Shown: positions 43,792 to 52,950, counted from the stretch's first letter. The stretch is 64,000 bases of DNA from Spirochaetia bacterium (GCA_900769985.1 CAAGIS010000115.1:1-64000); one strand, 5' to 3'. Numbers and translations: made by a program. Notes: a model not told the origin generated them from the letters alone.

Positions 43792-44884
43792 ACCATGCTC
43801 CGTCTTTTACGTTAATTATTTTTGTCGAAGAACGCCTGTATCTTTCATAAGGTTCACCCGGCAAAAAAGTACAGAACAGTTGGTCATATTCAGGCAGCAT
43901 CGAAGTAAGCTTCTGTCTTTTGTCAGGATCAAGTTCAAGCATTACATCGTCCATTAAAAGTATCGGATTTTCTTTTGTAATCTGATTAAAAAAAACTGCC
44001 TGTGAAATTCTCAAAAGAAGCGCTATCAAACGTCTCTGTCCTGTAGAAGCAACCGGAACAAACAACATTCCGTCTTTCACAAATTTAATTTTATCCCTGT
44101 GCGGCCCGGACATCGTCGTATTCATAATTTTGTCTATTTCTCTTTTATTCTTAAGAATATTTAAAATTTCATTTTCATCAGGAGTGCGCTTTGAAATTCC
44201 TTCATCAATTTCTTTCCATGAAGGTTCATAAAAAATCCGTACATTTTCAATTCCCGTAATGTCAAAGTAAAGCTTTGTAAAAATTTCATTGAACTTAAAA
44301 ATTGCCGTTTTTCTTTTCTTCTGAATTTGAATTCCTGCTGCTGCAAGTTGAATATCATAGACATCAAGCATTTCGTATTTTTGTTCTTTAAGTAATAAAT
44401 TTCTAGATTTTAAAATCTGCCTGTATTTTCTTATTACATCAATATAAAGAATGTCATAAAGAGAAAGCGACTGATCAATAAAAAATCTTTTTCTTCCAGG
44501 GTCGCCAGTAACAAAATCCATATCATCGTGACAAAACAAAATGCACGGCATCGTATTTATCAAATCTTTTCTGTCATGAATTGTCTTACCGTTTTTTTCT
44601 ATTCTCTTTTTATTATTTTCATAATAAACATTTATTGTTTTTATACTTTCGTGAGAATCCTGATATAACGCTTTGATGCTGAAATCTTTTTGTCCGTGCT
44701 TTACTATTTCTCCGTCATAATGTGTCCTGAAAGAATTTCCATAAGCACAATAATAAAGAGATTCAAGAATATTGCTTTTTCCCTGACCATTTTCACCGAC
44801 AAAATAGACCTCCTTAGAAAGAAGGTCTATCTTTTCATTTTGAAGATTTCTAAAATTATAAAATGAAATATTTAAAAAAGGCAT
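43784..44884 (-). CDS. recF: DNA replication and repair protein RecF
   Basis: An SMC-like ATPase that helps RecOR load RecA at gaps. Walker A is GENGQGKSN near residue 32, the signature and Walker B region is STGQRRLIALLLRISQA with LLMDDVMLELD near residue 310. Length 366, typical. The ATG overlaps the dnaN stop by one base (TAATG), so the genes are coupled. Its place directly after dnaN is the standard bacterial order. Confidence 0.96.
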   Translation of the reverse strand: MPFLNISFYNFRNLQNEKIDLLSKEVYFVGENGQGKSNILESLYYCAYGNSFRTHYDGEIVKHGQKDFSIKALYQDSHESIKTINVYYENNKKRIEKNGKTIHDRKDLINTMPCILFCHDDMDFVTGDPGRKRFFIDQSLSLYDILYIDVIRKYRQILKSRNLLLKEQKYEMLDVYDIQLAAAGIQIQKKRKTAIFKFNEIFTKLYFDITGIENVRIFYEPSWKEIDEGISKRTPDENEILNILKNKREIDKIMNTTMSGPHRDKIKFVKDGMLFVPVASTGQRRLIALLLRISQAVFFNQITKENPILLMDDVMLELDPDKRQKLTSMLPEYDQLFCTFLPGEPYERYRRSSTKIINVKDGAWYE

Positions 44885-45987
44885 TAGTCCAAATTCATTG
44901 GCATAATAATATGGAAATAATCACTTGCCGGTTCTGAACGCAAAGTAATGGCTTTCATTGATTCTGTAAATTCAAAAGTTATTCTTTCTGTAGGAATTAC
45001 TTTTAAAGGTTCTTCAATGTAAATGTAATTCAATGCCATCGTAATACCTTCGCCGTCATACTGACATGGAATTTCTTCATCAGCAGTTCCAAGTTCACTT
45101 TCAGGAGAAATTAAAGTCAAAACTCCAGACTGCAATTTAAAAATTACGCGTGACACTTTTTTATCAATCATAATGGTCATACGCTTTAATGCAGATTCCA
45201 AATCTTTTTTATTCACCTGAAAACTGCTTGCCTGATGTTCAGGAATTACTCTCTGGTAATTTGGAAACTGTCCTTCAAGCAGAAGCGAAGAGTACTCGTA
45301 ATTTCCAAATTTTATAAATATCATTTTATCTATTACAGCAATAAATACGTTTCCTTCAGCCGGTGAATTTTTAAGTACACTGCTTAAAACTTTTGTCGGA
45401 ATAATTGCAGAAGGAAAATCGTTTATGTTCTGTGCTACTTCTTTTTCTACATAAGAAAGACGTCGTCCGTCTGTTGCAACCATTATCAGCTTGTCTTCTT
45501 TTTTTTCAAAAAACACGCCGGTCATAAAATATCTGTTACTGTCTTCTGAAACAGCAAAAATAGTTTGAGAAATCATCTCTTTTAATTCTTTAGAAGGAAC
45601 TTCAAAGAACTGAATTCCATCAGTAGAAGCAATTTCAGGAAATTTATCGCTTGCCATACTTTTTAACTGGAACTTAATCTTTTTTGCAGTCGGTCTTATT
45701 GTTACTGTAATGTCTTTCTGTTCAAATTCAATTTCTCCAGATGGTGAAGAAGAAAGTATGCTCATAAATTTATCGCAGAAAATAGTAGTTGTTCCTTCTT
45801 CCTGAATGTCAACTGGAAGACGCGTTATAAAATTTACAGACGAATCAGAGGCTTTAATTGTTAAAGTGTTGTTTTCTGCAATTAAAAGAATATTTGACAA
45901 TATTGAAATAGGACTTTTATTGCTTATAATTTCCTGTGTAATTGCAATTTCTTTTATCATTGCATCTCGGTCAAATGTAAATTTCAT
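44884..45987 (-). CDS. dnaN: DNA polymerase III beta sliding clamp
   Basis: The ring-shaped processivity clamp of the replisome. The three tandem clamp domains are visible across 367 residues, for example VATDGRRLSYVEKEV at the end of domain two and EPLKVIP with the final YFHIIMPMNL at the C-terminus. GGAG is suitably placed before the ATG at 45987. The 235-base gap to dnaA upstream holds the predicted origin. Confidence 0.97.
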   Translation of the reverse strand: MKFTFDRDAMIKEIAITQEIISNKSPISILSNILLIAENNTLTIKASDSSVNFITRLPVDIQEEGTTTIFCDKFMSILSSSPSGEIEFEQKDITVTIRPTAKKIKFQLKSMASDKFPEIASTDGIQFFEVPSKELKEMISQTIFAVSEDSNRYFMTGVFFEKKEDKLIMVATDGRRLSYVEKEVAQNINDFPSAIIPTKVLSSVLKNSPAEGNVFIAVIDKMIFIKFGNYEYSSLLLEGQFPNYQRVIPEHQASSFQVNKKDLESALKRMTIMIDKKVSRVIFKLQSGVLTLISPESELGTADEEIPCQYDGEGITMALNYIYIEEPLKVIPTERITFEFTESMKAITLRSEPASDYFHIIMPMNLD

Positions 45988-46002
45988 AATATTCTCCTTA
46001 TT

Positions 46003-46222
46003 TCTTATTAATTATGAATTTATTTAAATTTAGTAATAGTAATAATAAGGTGTGTTGTTAAGTTGAAAAAATATTTATTTCTTTATATTAAAAAGATTTA
46101 ACCTGTGGATAAAATATTGAATATTTTCCACAAGTTTTCAACTTTTCAACAGTCACAAAAGTTATCAACAATTTAGTAACAACTTTTTATACTATTATCA
46201 ACTATTTTTATAAAGAATTCAA
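46003..46222. other. Candidate oriC: DnaA boxes and DnaA-trio between dnaA and dnaN
   Basis: The gap between dnaA and dnaN is AT-rich and holds TGTGGATAA (46104-46112), TTTTCCACA (46124-46132), TTATCAACA (46162-46170) and several weaker relatives (TTTTCAACA 46143-46151, TTATCAACT 46195-46203, TGTTGTTAA 46053-46061). At 46031-46048 the plus strand reads six consecutive TAG/TAA triplets, followed by GG and box-like sequence on the 3' side. This is the orientation expected for a DnaA-trio unwinding element (Richardson and colleagues, B. subtilis). Origin assignment is inference. Confidence 0.75.
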
Positions 46223-47668
46223 TTAAATTTTTTTATATTCTTTAATTGAATTGATTATATTTTTTATCCTTAAATCAAAACTTGGGTCTGTCTTTATTCT
46301 ATCTGCAATGTTGTTGTATGCAGACAGAATCGTTGAGTGATCCCTTCCTCCAAATTCATTTCCTAATTCTGGATATGAATATTCAAGTAATTCTCTTGCT
46401 ATGTATATTGCAATATGACGTGTTTCTGCTATTTTTTTATTGCGTTTTTTTCCTTTTATGTCTGCAATTGATGTATTTTCTATGTTTGCTACAACTTTTA
46501 AAATAGTTTCCATTGATACTGAATTTCCTGTTGCGCAGGAAATTGTATCTTTTAGCAAATCTTGAGCAATATCAATTGTTACGTCTTTTTTTATTAAATC
46601 TTGATAACCGACTACTTTTTTTATGGAAGCTTCAAGATCCCTTACATTCATCTGAATGTTTTTTGCAATATAGTCAATTACTTCGCTACTGATTGTCTTG
46701 TTTTCAAGTTCAAGTTTCTTTTTTATAATTGCAATCCTGTTTTCGTAACTTGGCGGTTTTAAATCTATGCAGACGCCGGAAGAAAACCTTGTCCTTAATC
46801 TGTCTTCAAGTCCTTTTAATTCGTTAATAGGTCTGTCGCATGTAAAAACCATTTGCGCGTTGTGTTCGCTTAAAGCATTGAATGTATGAAAACATTCTTC
46901 CTGTAATCCTTCTTTTCCCTGCAAAAAATGAATGTCGTCAAGAAGAAAAACATCGAGGTTTCTGTATTTGTTTTTAAATTTATTCATAGTTTTGTTTTTA
47001 AGTGAATCAGTAAATTCATTTAAAAAGTTTTCAGCAGAAATGCAGCATAGTTTTATGTTTCCCTTCTGTTCAGAATAAATGTAATTTCCTATTGACTGCA
47101 TCAAGTGGGTTTTTCCAAGTCCTACGCCTCCATAAAGAAGAATAGGGTTATATGATTTTCCTGGATTTTTTGCGGCTGCTAAAGATGCACTGTAAGCATA
47201 GTTGTTGTTGTCACCTGGAACAAAAGTATTAAAAGTAAATTTCTGCATAAGTTGAGGATGCTGAAAAATTTTCTGGCTTGTTTCTTCTGATTTTATTTTT
47301 GATGAATCATTTTCTTTTTCTGTTTTTTTTGCAGGTTCATTTGATTTTTTTTCAACTTTTGAATTTTCTTCTTTTGAAACTGTAAGTTTTGAAATGATGG
47401 AATTTGTAATTTCCATTTGTATTGAAAATTCTGTCTGACCTGTTATCTGCGATAATTTATTTTTTATCTGTTCAATGTAACCGCGTGAAATTATCTGTTC
47501 TTTCATAAATTCAGACGGAACGTTTACTTTGATTACGTTTGATTCATCTTCTACATAATCGAGTTTAAACCAAATATTGAATTCATCTTCTTTTCCGATT
47601 GATTTATACTCATCGTTCAATTGTTTTAATGCTTCTTGCCAGAAAATTTTATAATTTTGATTGCTCAT
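46223..47668 (-). CDS. dnaA: Chromosomal replication initiator DnaA
   Basis: AAA+ ATPase that binds DnaA boxes and opens oriC. Domain I is at the N-terminus (about residues 5-80), a variable Lys/Glu-rich linker follows (about 100-135), the AAA+ core has Walker A GGVGLGKTH near residue 180 and Walker B FLLDDIHFL near residue 243, and the C-terminal domain IV carries the DNA-binding signature ETRHIAIYIARELL with GGRDHSTI. Length 481. It is divergent from gyrB with a 112-base shared promoter gap; a ribosome site before the ATG is weak. Confidence 0.98.
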   Translation of the reverse strand: MSNQNYKIFWQEALKQLNDEYKSIGKEDEFNIWFKLDYVEDESNVIKVNVPSEFMKEQIISRGYIEQIKNKLSQITGQTEFSIQMEITNSIISKLTVSKEENSKVEKKSNEPAKKTEKENDSSKIKSEETSQKIFQHPQLMQKFTFNTFVPGDNNNYAYSASLAAAKNPGKSYNPILLYGGVGLGKTHLMQSIGNYIYSEQKGNIKLCCISAENFLNEFTDSLKNKTMNKFKNKYRNLDVFLLDDIHFLQGKEGLQEECFHTFNALSEHNAQMVFTCDRPINELKGLEDRLRTRFSSGVCIDLKPPSYENRIAIIKKKLELENKTISSEVIDYIAKNIQMNVRDLEASIKKVVGYQDLIKKDVTIDIAQDLLKDTISCATGNSVSMETILKVVANIENTSIADIKGKKRNKKIAETRHIAIYIARELLEYSYPELGNEFGGRDHSTILSAYNNIADRIKTDPSFDLRIKNIINSIKEYKKI

Positions 47669-47780
47669 ATTAGTGATTATAATTCACCTTTACTTTTTTT
47701 TTCAATATAAGTATAATTTTATCGCATATTTTGTATATTCATAATAAAAAGTTTCATTAAAAATCAGTTAAGGAAAAATC
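47669..47780. promoter_or_regulatory. Divergent dnaA-gyrB promoter region
   Basis: This 112-base AT-rich gap separates the two divergent start codons and must hold both promoters. TATACT (minus strand, near 47718) and TATAAT-like hexamers on both strands are candidate -10 elements, but no convincing -35 partner is visible. No intact DnaA box was found here. Confidence 0.45.
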
Positions 47781-49763
47781 ATGACAGAAAATTATTCAGC
47801 GGGTAATATTCAAGTTTTAAAAGGACTAGAGGCTGTAAGAAAACGACCTGGTATGTATATTGGTTCGACAGGACCGAGAGGACTTCATCATCTTGTTTAT
47901 GAAGCAGTAGATAATTCTATTGATGAAGCCATGGCTGGATTTTGTGATAACATTGTTGTGGCTCTTGAAAAAGATGATATTGTCAGAGTTGAAGATAACG
48001 GACGTGGAATTCCTGTAGATATTCACCCGACAGAAAAAATAAGCGCACTTGAACTTGTACTTACAAGGCTTCATGCCGGTGGAAAATTTGACAAAGGTTC
48101 TTATAAAGTTTCCGGAGGTCTGCACGGAGTTGGTGTTTCATGTGTAAATGCTTTATCTGACTGGATGGAAGCAACTGTAAAACGTGACGGTCATATTTTT
48201 AGACAGCGGTACGAACGCGGTGTTCCTAAGACAAAGGTAGAAACTATAGGAGATACTCAGGAGCACGGAACAACAATCAGATGGAAAGCTGACAAGACAA
48301 TATTTACTGAAACTACAACTTATAATTTTGATACATTACGTGACAGGCTTCGTGAGCTTGCGTTTTTAAATAGTGGAATTGTAATTCATTTTCGTGATGA
48401 ACGTCTGGAAAATCCAAAAGAAGAACTGCTTAAATTTGAAGGCGGTATAAATGAATTTGTCCAGAACTTAAATGAAGGCAAGCAGGTTGTTCCTGCCGAA
48501 CCTATTTATATAAATGAAAAACGTGAAGAAGTTGTTACTGAAATTTCGCTGCAGTATAATTCATCATATTCAGAGAATGTTCATACATTCGTAAATGATA
48601 TAAATACGCGTGACGGTGGAACTCACTACGAAGGTTTTAAAAATGCCCTTCGTTTTGTATTGAACAAATTTTTTGAATCAAATGAAAAATTAAAAAAAGG
48701 TTTTGATAAAGAAGAAAAACTTACTTACGAAGATTTGGCATCAGGACTTACAGCTGTAATTTCAATGAAAGTTCCGGAGCCTGAATTTGAAGGTCAGACA
48801 AAAGAAAAACTCGGTAATACCGAAATACGAACAATAGTTGATCAGGTCGTAAAAGAAAAACTTACTCTTTATTTTGAACAGAATCCTCAAGTCCTTGAGT
48901 CTATCCTCAAAAAATCAATTGATGAAGCTAAAGCGCGTATTGCTGCCAGAAAGGCAAAAGATAATATGCGCAAAAAAACAATGTCAGATGGTTTTGGACT
49001 TCCAGAAAAACTTGCAGATTGTTCTGGAAAAGATCCTGAACTTTGCGAAGTGTATATTGTCGAAGGAGATTCTGCCGGTGGTTCTGCCAAAAAGGGTAGG
49101 GATCCGAAAACTCAGGCAATTCTTCCTCTTTGGGGAAAAATGCTCAATGTAGAAAAAGTGCGCCCGGAAAAAGTCATGAACAATGACAAACTTGAACCGG
49201 TTATCGCAACACTTGGTGCAGGATTCGGAAAAGATTTTAATATAGAAAAACTTCGTTATCATAAAATAATTATTATGGCAGATGCCGATGTTGACGGTTC
49301 TCATATCCGTACTCTTCTTCTGACTTTCTTTTTCAGATATATGCCTGAGCTTATTACAAAAGGATATGTTTATCTTGCAATGCCTCCTTTATTCAGAATT
49401 CAGAAAGGAAAAAAAGGAAAAACTTATTATGCATATTCAGATGAAGAGCGTGATTCAATATTAAATGAACTTCGTTCTTCTGAGTTTCAGGATGATGTTG
49501 AATCTGATGATGAAAATAATTCAGACAGCGATAAAAAGAAAAAAAGCAATATTGACGTACAGCGTTATAAAGGTCTTGGTGAAATGGACGGCGATCAGCT
49601 TTGGGAAACGACAATGGATCCTGCACACAGAAAAATGCGTGTCGTAACTGTTCCTGATGCAATGGCTGCAGATAAAATTTTCAGTGTCTGCATGGGCGAA
49701 GAAGTTGAACCGCGTCGAAAGTTTATTGAATCAAATTCAAGTTATGCAAATCTTGATATTTAA
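47781..49763 (+). CDS. gyrB: DNA gyrase subunit B
   Basis: The ATPase subunit of gyrase. The GHKL ATP-binding domain has EAVDNSIDEA near residue 41, DNGRGIPV near residue 73 and GGLHGVGVS near residue 113; the TOPRIM domain has EGDSAGGSAKKGRD near residue 430 and DADVDGSHI near residue 509; the tail has QRYKGLGEMD. Length 660. An acidic insertion rich in Asp, Glu and Ser (about residues 566-588) lies in the C-terminal part. AAGGA precedes the ATG. gyrA follows 38 bases later. Confidence 0.98.
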   Translation: MTENYSAGNIQVLKGLEAVRKRPGMYIGSTGPRGLHHLVYEAVDNSIDEAMAGFCDNIVVALEKDDIVRVEDNGRGIPVDIHPTEKISALELVLTRLHAGGKFDKGSYKVSGGLHGVGVSCVNALSDWMEATVKRDGHIFRQRYERGVPKTKVETIGDTQEHGTTIRWKADKTIFTETTTYNFDTLRDRLRELAFLNSGIVIHFRDERLENPKEELLKFEGGINEFVQNLNEGKQVVPAEPIYINEKREEVVTEISLQYNSSYSENVHTFVNDINTRDGGTHYEGFKNALRFVLNKFFESNEKLKKGFDKEEKLTYEDLASGLTAVISMKVPEPEFEGQTKEKLGNTEIRTIVDQVVKEKLTLYFEQNPQVLESILKKSIDEAKARIAARKAKDNMRKKTMSDGFGLPEKLADCSGKDPELCEVYIVEGDSAGGSAKKGRDPKTQAILPLWGKMLNVEKVRPEKVMNNDKLEPVIATLGAGFGKDFNIEKLRYHKIIIMADADVDGSHIRTLLLTFFFRYMPELITKGYVYLAMPPLFRIQKGKKGKTYYAYSDEERDSILNELRSSEFQDDVESDDENNSDSDKKKKSNIDVQRYKGLGEMDGDQLWETTMDPAHRKMRVVTVPDAMAADKIFSVCMGEEVEPRRKFIESNSSYANLDI

Positions 49764-49801
49764 AAGACTATCAATCGTTAGTTAAAATATAAGGGAAAAA
49801 T

Positions 49802-52291
49802 ATGTTAGAAGAAATTAAAACACCTGAAGGTGGAACAGTAATAAAAATACCGATTGAAGATGAAGTAAAGCAGGCATATATAGACTATTCAATGTCCGTA
49901 ATCGTGCAGCGTGCATTACCTGATGTACGCGACGGTTTAAAGCCTGTTCACCGCAGAATTATGTATGCAATGGATACGCTTCATCTTGCATCCGGCGGGA
50001 AAACAAAAAAATGTGCTACGATTGTAGGTGAAGTCTTAGGACATTATCATCCTCATGGAGATGCTTCTGTTTATGATGCTTTGGTTCGTCTTGGACAGGA
50101 TTTTGCTCAGAGATATACGACAGTTACTCCTCAGGGAAATTTCGGTACAATTGCCGGTGACCCTCCTGCAGCTTATCGTTATACAGAAGCAAAGATGTCA
50201 AAGATTTCAGAAGAAATGGTTGAGGATATTAACAAAGAAACTGTTGATATGCTCAGAAACTTTGATGATACTTGCGATGAGCCGTCAGTTCTTCCTGCAA
50301 AATTTCCGTTTTTACTTTGTAATGGAACTACTGGTATTGCTGTCGGTATGGCAACAAATATGCCGACACATAATATCCGTGAAGTTGCTGCTGCAATAAG
50401 TGCATATATTGACAACAGGGATATTTCAATTGAAGAATTGATGAAGCATATTAAAGGACCTGATTTTCCAACAGGCGGAATAATTTATGGTCGTGACGGA
50501 ATCCGAAAAGCTTATGCAACAGGTCGTGGAAAAATTGTAATTCGTTCAAAGTTCGTAATTGAAACAGATAAGCACGGCAGGGAATCGATTGTATTTACAG
50601 AAGTTCCTTATGGAGTAAATACAACAAATATTATCCGTCGTATAAAAGAACTTGTCCGCGATAAAATGATTGACGGTATTGTAAATGCAAATGATGAATC
50701 TTCTGACCGTTCAGGTATGCGCCTTGTTGTTGATTTGAAAAAAGGTGCAGTTACAAAACTTGTATTGAATCAGCTTTTTGCAAAAACAGAACTCCAGTCA
50801 AATTTCGGTGTAATAAATCTTGCTCTTGTTCCTGTCAGAAAAGAAGACGGAACCCGATATTTAAAACCGGAAGTTTTGACTTTAAAACAGCTTATAGAAT
50901 ATTTTGTAAATCATCGTGATGAAGTTATTACCCGTCGTACAGAATATGATTTGCGCGTTGCACGTCATCGTATGCATATTTTGCAGGCATTGATTACGGC
51001 AATAAATAACATCGATGAAGTAATTAAAATTATAAAAGAAAGCCGGGATACAGAAAGTGCAAAACTTTCTCTAGAAAAGCGTTTTGACTTTGATGATGAA
51101 CAGGCACAGGCAATTGTTGACATGCAGTTAAAGCGCTTGACTCATTTGCAGATTGAAGATTTGCAAAAAGAAATAAAGGAACTTCAAATCTGGATAGACA
51201 CTCTTCAGGATTTGCTTGATCATCACGAAAAGATTTTACAGAAAATAAAAGATGAAACAAATGAGCTTGCAGTAAAATATGGCGATGACAGGCGTACAGA
51301 TATTATTGCAGATGAAGTTGAAGAAATAAATGTTGAAGATATGATACGTGAAGAAGACGTAGTCATTCTTATTTCTAAACTTGGATATGTAAAAAGAATT
51401 TCTCTGAGTCAGTATAAACAGCAGGGTAGGGGAGGCAAAGGAAGCAATAGTACCACTCTTGTTGAAGATGATTATATAAGCCAGCTTTTTATTGCATCTA
51501 CTCACGATATATTGCTGTTCATTACAAGCGAAGGAAAAGCATATTGGATTAAAGTTCACGAAATTCCAGAGGCAAGCAGAATAAGTCGTGGCTCTCATAT
51601 TAAGAGTCTTCTTGCTGTAAGTGCCAATGAAGAAATTACGACAATCGTAAACTTTAAGGAATTTTCAGAAGACCAGTTTTTGTTTATGGCAACAGCGAAC
51701 GGCGTAATTAAAAAGACTTGTATAAAAGAATTTGCAAATGCAAAAGTTCGCGGAATAGGAGCTATAAAACTTGATCCGGGCGACAGGCTTGTAAGTACAA
51801 TCCTTACAAAAGGAAATGATGAACTTGTTTTAATTTCCAGACGCGGAAAAGCACTTAGAATAAAAGAAACTGATGTTCGTCCGATGGGAAGAGCTGGTCA
51901 TGGAAACAAAGGTTTAAAACTTGGTGAAGGTGATGAACTTTCTGCAGCTATTCGAGTTGAAGAATCTTCAAGCATTCTTGTTCTTACAGAAAAGGGATAT
52001 GGAAAGCGTGCAAGATTTGAAGACTATAAAGTTCATGGCCGTGGAACTGGCGGACAAAGAGTTTTTGGCAATGTCGATAATAAAGGAGAAATTATCGGTG
52101 CTCTTTCTGTTTCTGACAATGATGAAATTGTATGTATGACAGGACAAGGAAAAACTTTACGTATAAAAGTTTCAGCAATAAATATTCAAGGGCCGGCTTC
52201 TTCTGGTGTCAGTGTCGTAAAAGTTGATGATCCTGATTATCTTGTCGGTCTTGATAAAATCGTAAATGAAGACAAAGATAAAAAAGAATAA
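49802..52291 (+). CDS. gyrA: DNA gyrase subunit A
   Basis: The DNA-cleaving subunit of gyrase. The catalytic tyrosine is Y127 in AYRYTEA, and the quinolone pocket reads HPHGDASVYD at residues 83-92, so Ala88 stands where E. coli has Ser83, while Asp92 equals Asp87. The GyrA box QQGRGGKGS near residue 540 confirms gyrase and not topoisomerase IV. The C-terminal beta-pinwheel has the expected blades. Length 829. AAGGG lies before the ATG; a terminator follows at 52354. Confidence 0.98.
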   Translation: MLEEIKTPEGGTVIKIPIEDEVKQAYIDYSMSVIVQRALPDVRDGLKPVHRRIMYAMDTLHLASGGKTKKCATIVGEVLGHYHPHGDASVYDALVRLGQDFAQRYTTVTPQGNFGTIAGDPPAAYRYTEAKMSKISEEMVEDINKETVDMLRNFDDTCDEPSVLPAKFPFLLCNGTTGIAVGMATNMPTHNIREVAAAISAYIDNRDISIEELMKHIKGPDFPTGGIIYGRDGIRKAYATGRGKIVIRSKFVIETDKHGRESIVFTEVPYGVNTTNIIRRIKELVRDKMIDGIVNANDESSDRSGMRLVVDLKKGAVTKLVLNQLFAKTELQSNFGVINLALVPVRKEDGTRYLKPEVLTLKQLIEYFVNHRDEVITRRTEYDLRVARHRMHILQALITAINNIDEVIKIIKESRDTESAKLSLEKRFDFDDEQAQAIVDMQLKRLTHLQIEDLQKEIKELQIWIDTLQDLLDHHEKILQKIKDETNELAVKYGDDRRTDIIADEVEEINVEDMIREEDVVILISKLGYVKRISLSQYKQQGRGGKGSNSTTLVEDDYISQLFIASTHDILLFITSEGKAYWIKVHEIPEASRISRGSHIKSLLAVSANEEITTIVNFKEFSEDQFLFMATANGVIKKTCIKEFANAKVRGIGAIKLDPGDRLVSTILTKGNDELVLISRRGKALRIKETDVRPMGRAGHGNKGLKLGEGDELSAAIRVEESSSILVLTEKGYGKRARFEDYKVHGRGTGGQRVFGNVDNKGEIIGALSVSDNDEIVCMTGQGKTLRIKVSAINIQGPASSGVSVVKVDDPDYLVGLDKIVNEDKDKKE

Positions 52292-52296
52292 TTAAG

Positions 52297-52342
52297 AAAA
52301 CACTGAATAAATCCTACCTTAGGCTTTTTCAGTGTTAACCTT
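52297..52342. repeat. Palindromic repeat, copy 1 (left border of the non-coding island)
   Basis: AACACTGAA (52299-52307) and TTCAGTGTT (52328-52336) are the arms of a hairpin-forming unit. The surrounding roughly 50 bases are nearly repeated at 53314-53363 in the same orientation. It begins just after the gyrA stop. Confidence 0.7.
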
Positions 52343-52353
52343 AAGTTTGAAAG

Positions 52354-52382
52354 AGTCCGGAATTTTTCCGGGCTTTTTTTTT
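52354..52382 (+). terminator. Terminator of gyrA
   Basis: AGTCCGGAA and TTCCGGGCT pair over nine bases (one G-T pair) around a three-base loop and are followed by a run of T residues. It lies 63 bases after the gyrA stop, just beyond repeat copy 1. Confidence 0.9.
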
Positions 52383-52444
52383 AAGTAGAAATGAAACAAA
52401 ATTGACTAACTATCGATAGGTAGTTAAAAAATATTATATTTTTG

Positions 52445-52473
52445 CTGACAAAAAAAAATATATAATGTATAAT
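52445..52473 (+). promoter_or_regulatory. Strong promoter for the intergenic small RNA
   Basis: CTGACA (52445-52450) and TATAAT (52468-52473) are separated by exactly 17 bases; the -10 is perfect and the -35 differs from TTGACA by one base. The nearest downstream gene starts almost 1 kb away, beyond a terminator. Confidence 0.7.
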
Positions 52474-52479
52474 AAATAA

Positions 52480-52562
52480 TCTAGAAGGGGAACGCTATAA
52501 ATATTATAATTTATAAGCGAACAAATCATCAGGCACCGGGGATTTTTCCCCGGCTTTTTTTT
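52480..52562 (+). ncRNA. Candidate small RNA of about 80 bases downstream of gyrA
   Basis: A predicted transcript starting near 52480, just after a strong promoter, and ending in a terminator with CCGGGGA/TCCCCGG arms (52536-52553) and a T-run to 52562. The 5' half can fold a hairpin from CGCTATAAAT (52493-52502) with ATTTATAAGCG; GAAGGGGAACG precedes it, an unpaired purine stretch. No reading frame of note is present. It does not resemble 4.5S, 6S or tmRNA. Identity unknown. Confidence 0.55.
52536..52562 (+). terminator. Terminator of the intergenic small RNA
   Basis: A seven-base G/C-rich stem (CCGGGGA with TCCCCGG) closes a TTTT loop and is followed by eight T residues. Confidence 0.88.
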
Positions 52563-52642
52563 ACTCTTTATTAAAAGTATTAATATTAAGACTTTAAGCA
52601 TTAGCATACATTTATTTGATGTATTCACAAGTTTTCAACACC

Positions 52643-52671
52643 TGTGGATAACTTGTTGAATATGTGGATAA
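52643..52671 (-). other. Pair of perfect DnaA boxes next to parS
   Basis: TGTGGATAA occurs at 52643-52651 and 52663-52671, 20 bases apart in the same direction (TTATCCACA on the minus strand). A one-mismatch relative GTATTCACA is at 52621-52629. They abut the first parS site. Confidence 0.7.
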
Positions 52672-52679
52672 GTTCAAAT

Positions 52680-52695
52680 TGTTTCACGTTAAACA
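52680..52695. other. parS-like centromere site 1
   Basis: TGTTTCACGTTAAACA differs from the B. subtilis-type parS consensus TGTTTCACGTGAAACA by one base. ParB (Spo0J) is the expected binder; its gene is not in the window. Confidence 0.82.
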
Positions 52696-52839
52696 TTTTA
52701 AAAAAAATATAAGTTTCATTTTGTCATAAAAACCAAATCAAAAGAAAAAATTATGTGTTTTATTCGTGAGTAATGTTTAATACTCCAACTCTTCCGTTGT
52801 ATAAGGGATATTAAATCTGACAGCAATACCTTTTAAGAA

Positions 52840-52875
52840 TCAACATACCTTGATGCTTGCAACAAGGTATGTTGA
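52840..52875. repeat. Perfect 13-base inverted repeat
   Basis: TCAACATACCTTG (52840-52852) and CAAGGTATGTTGA (52863-52875) pair exactly around a ten-base loop. No T-run follows on either strand. Confidence 0.75.
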
Positions 52876-52888
52876 CTTACAAACTTTC

Positions 52889-52942
52889 TTAAGTATTTAA
52901 ATATGAAAAAATCATTTGTATCAATTTAGTTTAAATACTTAA
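52889..52942. repeat. Perfect 13-base inverted repeat with 28-base spacer
   Basis: TTAAGTATTTAAA (52889-52901) and TTTAAATACTTAA (52930-52942) are exact reverse complements. The arms are AT-rich and could form a cruciform or a protein-binding pair. Confidence 0.65.
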
Positions 52943-52950
52943 AAACAGAT

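Noticed and set aside
49764..49801. ACTATCAATCGTTAGT in the gyrB-gyrA gap as a partner of CTATCGATAG near 52413
   Set aside because: The similarity is weak and AT-biased; the perfect CTATCGATAG decamer at 52410-52419 alone is not enough to claim a regulatory pair.
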